Positions 1 to 8,443 of a stretch of 22,035 bases of DNA are shown one piece after another. Each line of letters begins with the position of its first letter. Positions within the stretch are counted from its first letter, which is position 1. The notes beneath the pieces are model-generated. The model had not been told where the DNA came from, ran no database searches, and was given only the letters and a program-made list of their open reading frames with translations. The stretch covers positions 1 to 22,035 of the forward strand of contig JASLAX010000221.1 of assembly GCA_030146875.1 (NCBI GenBank), given 5' to 3'. Position numbers and translations under genes: made by a program. The DNA comes from Longimicrobiaceae bacterium. Lineage in GTDB: Bacteria; Gemmatimonadota; Gemmatimonadetes; Longimicrobiales; Longimicrobiaceae.

Positions 1-380
1 TGCGGGCCGCGCCACCCGCCGCCGCGCCGGAGCGGGTCTCCGGCGTGGCCGTGCTGCCCTCGGACGGGCAGGTGCGGGTGGTGCTGAGCGGCGCCGCGCC
101 CGGGCTGCGCCTGGTGGCGCGCGAGACCGCCGGCGACCGGCTGGAGGTGGGCGCCCGGGGCGCCGCGGCCGGCGCGCGCTTCCGCACCGGCCCCGGACGG
201 ATCGAGGTGGTGGGCGCCGGTCCGGGCACGGTGACCGTGGACCTCCCCCGCTCCGCGTCGACGGCGGTGATCGAAATCGACGGGACGGTGTATCTCACCA
301 AGGACGGGGGGCGCACGCGGCTGCTGGTGGAGCCCACCGAGCGCACCGGCGCGGAGACGGTGTTCCGCGTCGGCGCCTAG
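1..380 (+). CDS. C-terminal part of an unrecognised beta-rich protein (5' end outside window)
   Basis: The frame is open from the window edge (first whole codon at base 3) to TAG at 378-380, giving 125 residues of a protein that very probably begins upstream; the first in-window start, GTG at 45, has no convincing ribosome binding site. The visible part opens with an Ala/Pro-rich linker (AAPPAAAPERVSG), then short alternating hydrophobic/polar stretches such as VRVVLSG, IEVVGAG and AVIEIDGTVYL, which suggest a beta-sandwich or beta-helix fold. No catalytic motif, membrane helix or zinc-finger is visible. It ends 33 bp before the TonB receptor start, so the two are probably co-transcribed. Genes just upstream of TonB receptors are often FecR-like anti-sigma or periplasmic partner proteins, and the Pro/Ala linker would fit the outer part of such a protein. 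That is position-based inference only; I do not recognise the family. Confidence 0.6.
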   Translation, partial: RAAPPAAAPERVSGVAVLPSDGQVRVVLSGAAPGLRLVARETAGDRLEVGARGAAAGARFRTGPGRIEVVGAGPGTVTVDLPRSASTAVIEIDGTVYLTKDGGRTRLLVEPTERTGAETVFRVGA

Positions 381-403
381 CCCCCCGGCGCGGGAACCCC
401 GTC

Positions 404-409
404 GGGAGG
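404..409 (+). promoter_or_regulatory. Ribosome binding site of the TonB receptor
   Basis: GGGAGG lies 4 nt before the ATG at 414 and supports that start. It is one of the clearest Shine-Dalgarno sequences in a window where several genes have none. Confidence 0.7.
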
Positions 410-413
410 CGCC

Positions 414-2615
414 ATGCTCGTCCCTCTGCTCCTCGCCCTGGCCGCCTCTCCGGCGGCGCCCGACACCGTACCCGGCACGCTGCGGGGAACGGTGCAGAGC
501 GAGCCGAGCGGGATCCCCCTTCCCCTGGCCGTGGTGGAGGTCGCCTCCGGCTCGCGCCTCCTGACCACCACCGCAGACAGCGCGGGGCGCTACCAGCTCC
601 ACCGCATCCCCGCCGGCCGCCGCCTGCTGGTGGTGCGCCACCCCGGACACGCCCCGCAGGAGCTGGAGATCCTGGTCCCCTCCGGGAGCGACCTGGTCCT
701 GGACCTGTCGCTGCGCGTGCAGCCGGTGGCGCTGGACCCCGTGCTGGTCGCCGCCCCCGAGCTGGGCGACGGCGAGGGTGGGGCCGCGCGCGGGCGGCGC
801 GAGGACCTGGGGATCCTGCAGCACACCCTGGAGGGCAGCGCCAGCGCCGCCGCCTACGCCACCGGCGGCGGGAGCGGCACCGGCGGCGACGGGGGCGAGG
901 GCGGCGACGTCCTCTACGTCCGCGGCTCCGCGGCCGACCTCAAGCTGGTCCTGCTCGACGGCGCCCCCGTCTACGCCCCCTTCCACACCGGCGGCCTGAT
1001 CCAGACCTTCGAGCCCGAGGCGCTGGGCTCGGCGCGCCTGTACCTGGGCGGCGCCCCCGCGCGGCTGGACGGGGGCCTCTCGTACGTGATGGAGATGCGC
1101 ACCCGCCCCGGCCGGCGCGAGATGCACCGCGTCTCCGCGGGGGCCGACCTGCTCTCCGGCCGGGCGCTGGTGGAGGGCCCGCTGCGCGGCGGAGGCACCT
1201 ACCTGGTGGCCGCGCGCGGGGTGCACGGGGCCGCCGCCGAGCGCCTGCAGGGCGAGCCCTTCCCCTACGACTACGCCGACGCGCTGGCCCGCGCCGACCT
1301 TCCCCTGCGCGGCGGGGCGGAGGTGGGCGTGACCGCGTTCGTGAACCGCGAGGGCGTGCGCGTGGAGCCGGGCGAGGGCCAGGGCCGCGCACTGTGGGGG
1401 AACGTGGCCGGCTCGGCCCGCTTCCGCGGCACCCTGGGCGAGGTGGACGTGGAGGCCACGGCCGCGCTCTCCGACTTCTCGGCCACGCTCCCGTGGCGCG
1501 CCTCGGGGAACCGCACGCTGGCCATGCTGGGGGGGATGAGCCGCGCCCGCATGGCCGTGGACCTGGCGAGCGACGCCGGCCGCACCCGCATGCGCTACGG
1601 CGCCTCGTTCGACCGCGCCTGGATCCGCCACCGGGCGCGCCTGCGGGACCCCCAGGGCGGCGACTCGCTGCTGCTGGACCGGCGCTCGGCGGGCGACGTG
1701 GGCGGGTGGTACCTGGACGCCACCGTGCCGCTGGCCGCCTGGTTGCAGCTCCGCGCCGGGGTGCGCGGCGACGCCTTCACGGCCGGGCCGCTCCTCTCGC
1801 TCTCGCCGCGGGTGGCGCTGACGTGGCTCCCCGCGCCGCGCTCGTCGGTCACGCTGGCGGGCGGGCGCTACCACCAGTACGTGCGCACCGGCCGCGAGCC
1901 GGGCTCGCACGCCCAGCCCACGCTGGAGGACTCGCTGCGCCTGCAGACCCGCCTGACCGCGGCGCGCTCCACCCACCTCTCCCTGGCGCTGGACCACGAG
2001 ATGGGGGTGGACGTGCGGCTGGGGATGGAGGGCTACTTCAAGCACTTCGAGGGGCTCCCCGGCACGCCCGAGGAGGGCGCCCACAACTCCGGGGTGGACC
2101 TGTGGGTGCGCCGCGGCGGCGCGGCGGTGACCGGGTGGCTGGGGTACTCGCTGGCGTGGAGCTGGGCCGCGGACGGCGAGGGGATGGCGGGCGACTTCGC
2201 CGGGCGGCAGCTCGTGAGCGCCGGGATGGAGGCCCCGCTGGGGCACAACGGGCGCTTCGGCCTGAAGGTCGCCTACGGGGCGGGCCTGCCGTACACCGCC
2301 GTCTACTCGGGCGCCATGGGCGTGGGCGAGAGCGTCCTGCCGCCCACCAGCGCCACCGGCGTGGAGGACGGCACCGGCGCACCCCTCACGGGCCCGCCCC
2401 AGGAGCCGTACCTGCGGGTGGACGCGGAGCTCTCCCGCACCTTCTCCCCGCGCTGGGGCGGCCGGGTGACGCAGCTCACCCCGTACGTGCGCATCCTGAA
2501 CGCGCTGGACCGCCGCGACTCCGTCTTCTACCGCCTGGGCTGGGGCGACACCGGCCCGCGCGCCGTCGCCGCCCTCCCCGTGCTGCCGGTCGCCGGCCTC
2601 TCCTGGAAGTTCTGA
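414..2615 (+). CDS. TonB-dependent outer-membrane receptor with N-terminal carboxypeptidase-regulatory domain
   Basis: This 733-aa protein is an outer-membrane beta-barrel expected to import a scarce ligand using energy from TonB-ExbBD. A short hydrophobic signal peptide (about residues 1-16, LVPLLLALAASPAA) is followed by a carboxypeptidase-regulatory-like domain at about 24-105 (GTLRGTVQ, DSAGRYQLHRIPAG). A plug domain lies at about 130-230 and contains DVLYVRGSAADLKLVLLDG (165-183), the usual plug pattern. The rest is a barrel of alternating strands ending in the C-terminal aromatic GLSWKF, the typical BAM signal. The length is normal for this receptor class. No clear TonB box can be picked out. 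The ligand cannot be read from the sequence. It probably shares a transcript with the upstream partial gene and is followed by a terminator-like hairpin. Confidence 0.88.
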   Translation: MLVPLLLALAASPAAPDTVPGTLRGTVQSEPSGIPLPLAVVEVASGSRLLTTTADSAGRYQLHRIPAGRRLLVVRHPGHAPQELEILVPSGSDLVLDLSLRVQPVALDPVLVAAPELGDGEGGAARGRREDLGILQHTLEGSASAAAYATGGGSGTGGDGGEGGDVLYVRGSAADLKLVLLDGAPVYAPFHTGGLIQTFEPEALGSARLYLGGAPARLDGGLSYVMEMRTRPGRREMHRVSAGADLLSGRALVEGPLRGGGTYLVAARGVHGAAAERLQGEPFPYDYADALARADLPLRGGAEVGVTAFVNREGVRVEPGEGQGRALWGNVAGSARFRGTLGEVDVEATAALSDFSATLPWRASGNRTLAMLGGMSRARMAVDLASDAGRTRMRYGASFDRAWIRHRARLRDPQGGDSLLLDRRSAGDVGGWYLDATVPLAAWLQLRAGVRGDAFTAGPLLSLSPRVALTWLPAPRSSVTLAGGRYHQYVRTGREPGSHAQPTLEDSLRLQTRLTAARSTHLSLALDHEMGVDVRLGMEGYFKHFEGLPGTPEEGAHNSGVDLWVRRGGAAVTGWLGYSLAWSWAADGEGMAGDFAGRQLVSAGMEAPLGHNGRFGLKVAYGAGLPYTAVYSGAMGVGESVLPPTSATGVEDGTGAPLTGPPQEPYLRVDAELSRTFSPRWGGRVTQLTPYVRILNALDRRDSVFYRLGWGDTGPRAVAALPVLPVAGLSWKF

Positions 2616-2665
2616 GCGCCGCTCCTTCCCCGCAGGCCCGCCGCCGCCGTTCGCCGCGCCGCATC

Positions 2666-2698
2666 CACCGCTCCCCCTCCTGGTGAGGTGGAGCGGTG
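2666..2698 (+). terminator. Terminator-like hairpin after the TonB receptor
   Basis: CACCGCTCC (2666-2674) pairs perfectly with GGAGCGGTG (2690-2698). After one mismatch, a further 4 bp extend inward (2676-2679 with 2685-2688), leaving a 5-nt loop. The stem lies about 50 nt past the receptor stop and is followed by the mildly T-rich CTTCGTTTCG, as expected of a weak intrinsic terminator in GC-rich DNA. Confidence 0.6.
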
Positions 2699-2995
2699 CT
2701 TCGTTTCGCCGCGGCCGCCGCCTCTCTCCGCCCCGAGGGACATCGGTGCGCGCGGGGGACTTTCGTGCCTTTGCGAGCCGCGAATTCGTTCGCAGGCGGT
2801 GGTCGGAGGCGCCCTGGGGGCCGCGGATGCCCCCCTCCCCCGTCGGGACACCGGTCTCCCTCGCCCCCCGTACCGCGCTCCCGCGTCGCACCGGCCGGAC
2901 CGGCCGCGCGTTCCACCTTGAGGCGCCCCGGCCGACCGGCTAGGTTGTCGGCCCCGGTCGCGACCCGGTCCCGTGCCTGCACGCGGGGGAGGCGT

Positions 2996-3001
2996 TACAT
3001 T
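2996..3001 (+). promoter_or_regulatory. Possible -10 element for glutamate dehydrogenase
   Basis: TACATT, set in the less GC-rich GCGTTACATTGCC, lies 43 bp before the ATG. No good -35 hexamer is visible 16-18 bp upstream. The call rests on resemblance to the TAnnTT cores ahead of other genes in this window. Confidence 0.3.
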
Positions 3002-3044
3002 GCCGCCCGTCGCGACCCGAGCGAAACCCGTACGAACCGGCTGA

Positions 3045-6000
3045 ATGAGCATCCCGACCAAGACCTCGCGCGCCGCCGGCGCGGCGGGCGCCGCCACCGT
3101 GGACGCGCTCTGCGACCACCTGCAGCGCACCCGCGACGACGCGCTCCTGTGCGAGTTCGCGAGGCTCTTCTTCGCCAAGGTCCCCCGCCCGCTCCTGCAG
3201 GAGCGCCGCATCGAGGACCTGGCCGCCATGACCGAGGGCGCCTACCGGTTCCTGCGCCGCTCCCGCCCCGAGCAGGTGAACGTGGAGGTGGTGAACCCCG
3301 ACGAAGAGGGGTGGTCCGCCCCGGTGACGGTGATCCGCGCCGAGGTGGGGGACCGCCCCTTCATCGTGGACACGATCCGCGAGTACCTGGCCGCCGAGTC
3401 GCTCGCCATCCTGCACTACCTCTACCCCACCTTCCACGTGGAGCGCGACGCCGCCGGCGAGCTGGTCGCCGTCGGGGCGGCGGAGGAGGAGGGGGTGGAC
3501 CCGCGCACGCTGGAGGCGCTGGACCACATCGAGATCCCGCGCGTGCACGAGCCCGAGCGCCGCGAGGAGATCCGCGCCGAGGTGGCCCGCCGCCTGGCCC
3601 ACGTGGTGGCCGCCACCGACGACTTCTCGGCCATGCTCGAGCAGCTCGACCGCACGGCGGCGCAGGTGGCGGACTACGGGGCGCGCTTCCCCGAGCGAGC
3701 CGACGAGTACGCCGAGATCGTGGACCTGCTGGGCTGGCTGCGCGACGGCAACTTCGTGTTCCTGGGCTACCGCGGCTACGACCTGCGGGGCGAGGGCGAC
3801 GCGCAGTCGGTGGCCATCGAGCCGGGCTCCGGGCTGGGGATCCTGCGCGACGTGGGCTCCTCCACGTACCGCGAGCCGGTGCCGATCTCCACCCTGCCGG
3901 GGGACCTGCGCACCCGCGTGGCCGCCGGGCCGCTGCTCATCGTCACCAAGGCCAACGCCGAGTCCACCGTGCACCGCCGCGCGCGCATGGACTACGTGGG
4001 GGTGAAGAAGCTCGACGCCGACGCCCGCGTGGTGGGCGAGAGCCGCTTCCTGGGCCTGTTCACCTCGCAGGCGTACTCGCAGTCCCCCGCCGAGATCCCC
4101 ATCCTGCGGCGCAAGGTGCAGCGCATCCTGGAGACGGCGGAGGCGCGGCCGGGATCGCACGACTACAAGGAGATCCTCACCATCCTGGCCACGCTCCCCA
4201 AGGAGGAGCTCTTTCAGGCCTCGGTGGACGACGTGCGCGCCGCGGTGGACACCGTGCTCTCCTCGCTCTTCGCCGACGAGGTCACGGTCTCGCTGCGCCC
4301 CGACCCCCTGCGGGGCGGGATCGGGGTGATGGCGATCCTGCCGCGCGGCCGCTACAGCGCCGAGGCGCGGCAGCGCGTGCAGGACCTGCTGGTGCGGCGC
4401 TTCGGGGGACCCCTGCTCTCCTTCCACCTGGCGATGGGCGAGGGCGACCAGGCGCGCCTGCACTTCTACCTATCCGCCTCCGACGCGGCACGCACCGCCG
4501 CCGACGCCGCGGTGATCGAGGCCGAGATCGCCTCGGTGGTGCGCAGCTGGCAGGACCGGCTGGGCGAGATCCTGGCCGAGGGGCGCGACCCCGAGGAGGC
4601 GCGCCGGCTGGCCGAGTCCTACGGGGCCGGCCTCGGCGGCGAGTACCGCGCGGCCAACGTGCCCGCCGCCGCCGCCCAGGACCTGCTGAACCTGGAGGCC
4701 ATGCTCTCCGGCGGCGAGACGGCGGCGCTGCACCTGCGCCAGCCGCTGGCCGGCGAGGTGGCGCCGCCCGCCTCCACCTTCCTGAAGCTGTACCTGCGCG
4801 ACGAGCCGCTCGTCCTCTCCGACTTCATGCCCATCCTGGAGGACGCGGGCGTGCGCGTGCTGGAGGTGGACACGTTCGCGGTGCGCGCCCCCGGGCTGCC
4901 GCCCATGTACGTCTACTCCTTCGCGGTGCAGACGCGCGACGGCGAGCCCATCCCCGGCGAGCTCGCCGGCATCCTGGCCGAGGAGCTGCTGGCCTCGCAC
5001 CGGGGCGACGCCCCCAAGGACGCGTTCAACGCCCTGGTGCTGGGCGCGGGGCTGCGCTGGCGCGAGGTGGACGTGCTGCGCACCTACGCCAACTACGCCT
5101 CGCAGATCGGTGCCGTGCCCTCGCGGCTGGCGCCGGTGCGCGCGCTGATGGCGTACCCCAGCGTGGCCCGCCACCTCTTCGAGCTGTTCTGCGTGCAGCA
5201 CGACCCCGCGCGCCACGACGAGCCCGGCCGCGGCGAGGACCTTCGCGCCGCGCTCGCGCACGAGCTCGAGGCGGTCACCTCGCTGGCCGACGACCGCGCC
5301 CTGCGCCGGCTGCTCTCGCTGATCGAGGCCACCGTCCGCACCAACTACTTCCGCCACGGCGCCGCCGACCCCACCGGGCGCAGCGGCGGGGTGCCGTACC
5401 TCTCCATCAAGGTGCGCTGCGCCGACGTGGAGGAGCTGAAGAAGTCGGGGCTGCTCTACGAGGTGTACGTGCACTCCGCGCGCATGGAGGGCATCCACCT
5501 GCGCGGCGCCCCCGTGTCGCGCGGCGGCATTCGCTGGTCGGACCGCCCCGACGACTTCCGCACCGAGATCCTGGGGCTGGTGACCACGCAGGTGGTGAAG
5601 AACGCCACCATCGTCCCCTCGGGGAGCAAGGGCGGCTTCATCACGAAGCGGAACCCCGCCGACCGCGACGCGCAGATGGCCGAGGCGGCGGACCAGTACC
5701 GCACCCTGATCCGCGGCCTGCTGGACATCACCGACAACTTCGTGGAGGGGCGCGTGGCCCCCGCCCCCGGCGTGGTGCGCCGCGACGGGGACGACCCGTA
5801 CCTGGTGGTCGCGGCCGACAAGGGCACGGCGCACCTCTCCGACGTGGCCAACGCCGTGGCGGCGGAGTACGGCTTCTGGCTGGGCGACGCCTTCGCCAGC
5901 GGCGGCTCGCACGGCTACGACCACAAGGAGGAGGGCATCACCGCCCGCGGCGCCTGGGAGTGCGTGAAGCGCCACTTCCGCGAGATGGGGAAGGACATCC

Positions 6001-7916
6001 AGAAGGAGCCCTTCACCGTGGTGGGCGTGGGCGACATGAGCGGCGACGTGTTCGGCAACGGGATGCTGCTCTCGCGCCGGATCCGGCTGCTGGCCGCGTT
6101 CGACCACCGCCACATCTTCCTGGACCCCGACCCGGACCCGGAGACGTCGTTCCGCGAGCGCGAGCGCATGTTCGCGCTTCCGCGCTCGAGCTGGGAGGAC
6201 TACGACCGCTCCCTGCTCTCGCCGGGGGGGATGATCGTGCCGCGCGCCTCCAAGGAGGTGGTGCTGAGCGCCGAGGTGCGGACGGCGCTGGGGATCGCCG
6301 ACGGGGTGGAGCGGCTGGACGGCGAGGCGCTGATCCGCGCGGTGCTCACGGCGCCGGCGGAGCTGCTCTGGAACGGCGGCATCGGCACCTACGTGAAGGA
6401 CCGCGAGGAGACGCACGCGGACGTGGGGGACACCTCCAACGACCCGGTGCGCGTGAACGCCGACGAGCTGCGCTGCAAGGTCGTGGGCGAGGGCGGCAAC
6501 CTGGGGTTCACCCAGCGCGGCCGCATCGCCTTCGCCCTGCGCGGGGGCCGGCTGAACACGGACGCGCTCGACAACTCGGGCGGCGTGGACATGTCCGACC
6601 ACGAGGTCAACCTCAAGATCCTGCTCAACCGCTCCGTGGCGGACGGCGACCTGTCGCTGGACGGCCGCAACCGGCTGCTGGAGTCCATGACGGACGAGGT
6701 CTCGGAGCTGGTGCTGCGCAACAACATCGGGCAGTCGCTCGCCGTGGCGCTGGACGAGCGGCGCTCGAAGGAGGCGCTGGACGACTTCGCCGCCCTGGTC
6801 ATCCAGCTCGAGCACGACCGGCGCCTGAACCGGGCCCACGAGGGGATCCCCGACGCCGACACCTTCCAGGAGCGGGCCCGCGCCCGCGCGGGGCTCACGC
6901 GCCCCACGCTGTCCGTGCTGCTGGCGCACGCCAAGCTGCAGGCCAAGACGCTGGTCCTGGGCTCGCCCATCCCCGACGAGCCGGTGGCGGCGCCGTACCT
7001 GGCCGGCTACTTCCCGGCCGCGGCGGTGGAGTCGGCCGGGCCCGAGCGGCTGGCCGCCCACCAGCTCCGGCGCGAGATCATCACCACGGAGCTGGTGAAC
7101 GAGCTGGTCAACCTGATGGGCGCGTCGTTCCTGCACCGCGTGGCGCGCGACACGGGGCGCGCCATCCCCGAGGTGGTGCGGGCGTGGCTGGCCGCGTCGC
7201 GGATCGCGGGGGCGCCGGAGCTGCGCGCCGACCTGGAGCGGCTGGAGGGGCGGTACCCCACCGAGACCGTCTACCGCTGGCTGGCCGGGCTGGCCCGAGT
7301 GCTGGAGGCCACCACCCACTGGATCCTGGCCCACGTGGACCCGCGGCGCTCCGAGGACGTGGCGGAGGAGGGCCGCGACGGGCTGGCGAAGCTGCGCGGG
7401 TCGTTCGCGCGCGTCGTCTCCGGCGAGGACCGCGCGCTCTTCCTGGCGCGCCTGGGCGAGCTGCAGGACCTGGGGGTGGAGCGCACGCTCGGCGAGCGCC
7501 TCATCACCCTGCGCTTCCTGCCGCAGCTCCTGGAGATCCTCCTGCTCTCCCGCAGCGCCGCCACCGAGGAGCTGCAGACGGCGCGGGCGTACTACGCGGT
7601 GGCCGAGCGCTTCGCCATCGGCCGCCTGCGCGAGGGGATCCGCGCCGCCGCGAATGAGGACCCGTGGGAGAAGCGCTGGGCCGCCGCCCTGGCCGACGAC
7701 GTGACCCGCGCGCAGCGGGCGATCGCGCTCTCCGTCCTGGGCGCCGCGCCCGACGGCGACATGGACGGGGCGATGGACGCGGTCGAGCTCGCCCGCCACG
7801 ACGCGGTGCGGGCGTACCGCGCCTTCCTCTCCGAGCTGCGGCCGGGCGAGGCGGTGCCGCTGGCGGCGTACGCGCTGGCCGTGCGGCACCTGAAGGCGGC
7901 CGCCGGGACGGCCTGA
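3045..7916 (+). CDS. gdhB: NAD-dependent glutamate dehydrogenase, large (180-kDa class)
   Basis: This 1623-aa cytoplasmic enzyme oxidatively deaminates L-glutamate to 2-oxoglutarate and ammonium with NAD+, feeding amino-acid carbon into the TCA cycle. The length matches the bacterial 180-kDa class (Bac_GDH), not the 450-aa hexameric enzymes. The N-terminal ~700 residues are the ACT-like regulatory region of this class (e.g. VGDRPFIVDTIREYL near 103-117). The catalytic part contains GGIRWSDRPDDFRTEILGL from about 826, the active-site KGGFITKR starting at Lys862, the dinucleotide-binding VVGVGDMSGDVFGNGM from about 992, LLWNGGIGTYVK near 1107, and GEGGNLGFTQRGR near 1148. An in-frame TGA directly precedes the ATG, so no longer start exists; no Shine-Dalgarno is visible. 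It stands alone and ends at a strong hairpin. The family is clear; gdhB is used in the sense of the large NAD enzyme. Confidence 0.95.
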   Translation: MSIPTKTSRAAGAAGAATVDALCDHLQRTRDDALLCEFARLFFAKVPRPLLQERRIEDLAAMTEGAYRFLRRSRPEQVNVEVVNPDEEGWSAPVTVIRAEVGDRPFIVDTIREYLAAESLAILHYLYPTFHVERDAAGELVAVGAAEEEGVDPRTLEALDHIEIPRVHEPERREEIRAEVARRLAHVVAATDDFSAMLEQLDRTAAQVADYGARFPERADEYAEIVDLLGWLRDGNFVFLGYRGYDLRGEGDAQSVAIEPGSGLGILRDVGSSTYREPVPISTLPGDLRTRVAAGPLLIVTKANAESTVHRRARMDYVGVKKLDADARVVGESRFLGLFTSQAYSQSPAEIPILRRKVQRILETAEARPGSHDYKEILTILATLPKEELFQASVDDVRAAVDTVLSSLFADEVTVSLRPDPLRGGIGVMAILPRGRYSAEARQRVQDLLVRRFGGPLLSFHLAMGEGDQARLHFYLSASDAARTAADAAVIEAEIASVVRSWQDRLGEILAEGRDPEEARRLAESYGAGLGGEYRAANVPAAAAQDLLNLEAMLSGGETAALHLRQPLAGEVAPPASTFLKLYLRDEPLVLSDFMPILEDAGVRVLEVDTFAVRAPGLPPMYVYSFAVQTRDGEPIPGELAGILAEELLASHRGDAPKDAFNALVLGAGLRWREVDVLRTYANYASQIGAVPSRLAPVRALMAYPSVARHLFELFCVQHDPARHDEPGRGEDLRAALAHELEAVTSLADDRALRRLLSLIEATVRTNYFRHGAADPTGRSGGVPYLSIKVRCADVEELKKSGLLYEVYVHSARMEGIHLRGAPVSRGGIRWSDRPDDFRTEILGLVTTQVVKNATIVPSGSKGGFITKRNPADRDAQMAEAADQYRTLIRGLLDITDNFVEGRVAPAPGVVRRDGDDPYLVVAADKGTAHLSDVANAVAAEYGFWLGDAFASGGSHGYDHKEEGITARGAWECVKRHFREMGKDIQKEPFTVVGVGDMSGDVFGNGMLLSRRIRLLAAFDHRHIFLDPDPDPETSFRERERMFALPRSSWEDYDRSLLSPGGMIVPRASKEVVLSAEVRTALGIADGVERLDGEALIRAVLTAPAELLWNGGIGTYVKDREETHADVGDTSNDPVRVNADELRCKVVGEGGNLGFTQRGRIAFALRGGRLNTDALDNSGGVDMSDHEVNLKILLNRSVADGDLSLDGRNRLLESMTDEVSELVLRNNIGQSLAVALDERRSKEALDDFAALVIQLEHDRRLNRAHEGIPDADTFQERARARAGLTRPTLSVLLAHAKLQAKTLVLGSPIPDEPVAAPYLAGYFPAAAVESAGPERLAAHQLRREIITTELVNELVNLMGASFLHRVARDTGRAIPEVVRAWLAASRIAGAPELRADLERLEGRYPTETVYRWLAGLARVLEATTHWILAHVDPRRSEDVAEEGRDGLAKLRGSFARVVSGEDRALFLARLGELQDLGVERTLGERLITLRFLPQLLEILLLSRSAATEELQTARAYYAVAERFAIGRLREGIRAAANEDPWEKRWAAALADDVTRAQRAIALSVLGAAPDGDMDGAMDAVELARHDAVRAYRAFLSELRPGEAVPLAAYALAVRHLKAAAGTA

Positions 7917-7957
7917 CCTCCGTCGGGCGCCGAAGGGCGGGCCTCGCGCGGAGAGTA

Positions 7958-7992
7958 CGGAGGGCGGAGGGGCTGGATCCCTCCGCCCTCCG
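7958..7992 (+). terminator. Perfect 14-bp hairpin terminating glutamate dehydrogenase
   Basis: CGGAGGGCGGAGGG (7958-7971) is the exact reverse complement of 7979-7992, with a 7-nt loop GCTGGAT. It starts 42 nt after the dehydrogenase stop. There is no T-tract, but the stem is very stable. The left arm overlaps 9-bp repeat-like units (ending CGGAG) that begin at 7945. Confidence 0.7.
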
Positions 7993-8074
7993 CGCTGTTG
8001 CCGGATGGTGAAGGACGTGGGGGGATCGGTCGGCCGGGGAGACTCTCGTCGCGCGCGGCTGCCGACGTTCAGGG

Positions 8075-8148
8075 ACGCGGAGTACACGGAGTTCGCGGAG
8101 AGACCCGGGTACTCCGTGAGCGCGCGAGCTCACCGTTCGACTCCGCGT
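8075..8148. repeat. 9-bp tandem repeat triplet with inverted copies
   Basis: Three consecutive 9-mers occur at 8075-8101: ACGCGGAGT, ACACGGAGT, TCGCGGAGA. Inverted copies follow at 8111-8119 (ACTCCGTGA) and 8140-8148 (ACTCCGCGT, the exact reverse complement of the first unit). CGGAGTAC (8078-8085) and GTACTCCG (8109-8116) could also pair. Related units occur at 7945-7962 and 21601-21628, so this looks like a small dispersed repeat family confined to non-coding DNA. Confidence 0.6.
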
Positions 8149-8230
8149 CCTCTTCCCCGCATCGTCGCCTGCCGGGCGGGGCGTCCGCGGCGAGGACGCG
8201 ACCCGGCCGGTGCGGCCGTGGGATGACTGC

Positions 8231-8304
8231 CGATCTCAGAAAAGCGACACCAGGGGGACAGCGGGCGCTCGCCGGTGTGCTGGTGCCGTTTTTCTGGCGG
8301 ATCG
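8231..8304. repeat. 74-nt palindrome (long imperfect hairpin)
   Basis: CAGAAAAGCGACACCAG (8237-8253) pairs with CTGGTGCCGTTTTTCTG (8280-8296) over 17 positions, with one G-T pair and one A-C mismatch. An outer CGATC (8231-8235) pairs with GATCG (8300-8304) across a small internal loop. The 26-nt apical part can form further short pairs. The A-tract and T-tract face each other in the stem. It could be a repeated extragenic palindrome or miniature element, a protein-binding dyad, or a folded RNA; the sequence alone does not decide. Confidence 0.6.
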
Positions 8305-8359
8305 TTCCGCCGGAGGAGGATCTGGAGGCGAAGGGGTACGAACGGGCGGGAAACGTTTG

Positions 8360-8365
8360 TATGTT
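8360..8365 (+). promoter_or_regulatory. Possible -10 element for the protease gene
   Basis: TATGTT lies in the unusually AT-richer AAACGTTTGTATGTTGG, 78 bp before the ATG. No good -35 is visible. The palindrome at 8231-8304 would then sit upstream of the transcript start. Confidence 0.3.
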
Positions 8366-8443
8366 GGAGCTGCCGGCGCGACGGCCGCGACGCTGCGCGG
8401 CCTCCCGGCTCCCCCGACGTACCCCCCGGAAGGAGACCCCCCC

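Larger units (their letters stand above)
2616..3044. other. Non-coding gap of 429 bp between TonB receptor and glutamate dehydrogenase
   Basis: It holds a terminator-like hairpin near its start and a possible -10 element near its end. Open frames crossing it give Arg/Pro-rich low-complexity translations typical of GC-rich non-coding DNA. I see no small gene or RNA in it. Confidence 0.6.
7917..8443. other. Non-coding gap of 527 bp with repeats and a large palindrome
   Basis: From left to right it holds the dehydrogenase terminator, a cluster of 9-bp repeats with inverted copies, a 74-nt palindrome, a possible -10 element, and the ribosome binding site of the protease gene. The frame of the protease is open back to about 8210, but the extra residues have no signal peptide and ATG 8444 gives a proper lipoprotein signal. 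No other gene is apparent. Confidence 0.6.

Noticed and set aside
2683..2943. A small protein-coding gene between the TonB receptor and the dehydrogenase
   Set aside because: Arg/Pro-rich translation without domain features, starting inside the terminator hairpin and with no ribosome binding site.
2696..7657. A 1653-residue open frame on the plus strand overlapping the glutamate dehydrogenase in another frame
   Set aside because: Its translation is Arg/Gly/Pro/His-rich low complexity, as expected of a shadow frame in GC-rich DNA; the overlapping frame has clear dehydrogenase motifs.
4470..8087. A 1205-residue antisense open frame under the dehydrogenase
   Set aside because: No family motifs, and biased His/Gln/Arg/Val composition mirroring the real gene; a codon-bias artefact.
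7945..8148. CRISPR array
   Set aside because: Units are only 9 bp, directly adjacent without spacers, and no cas genes are present.
8231..8304. Integron attC site or tRNA-like element
   Set aside because: The core attC triplets and spacing are missing, no cassette genes or integrase are near, and no cloverleaf can be folded.
8210..8443. Longer start for the protease gene
   Set aside because: The extra residues lack a signal peptide and lie across the palindrome; ATG 8444 has a ribosome binding site and gives a lipoprotein signal.
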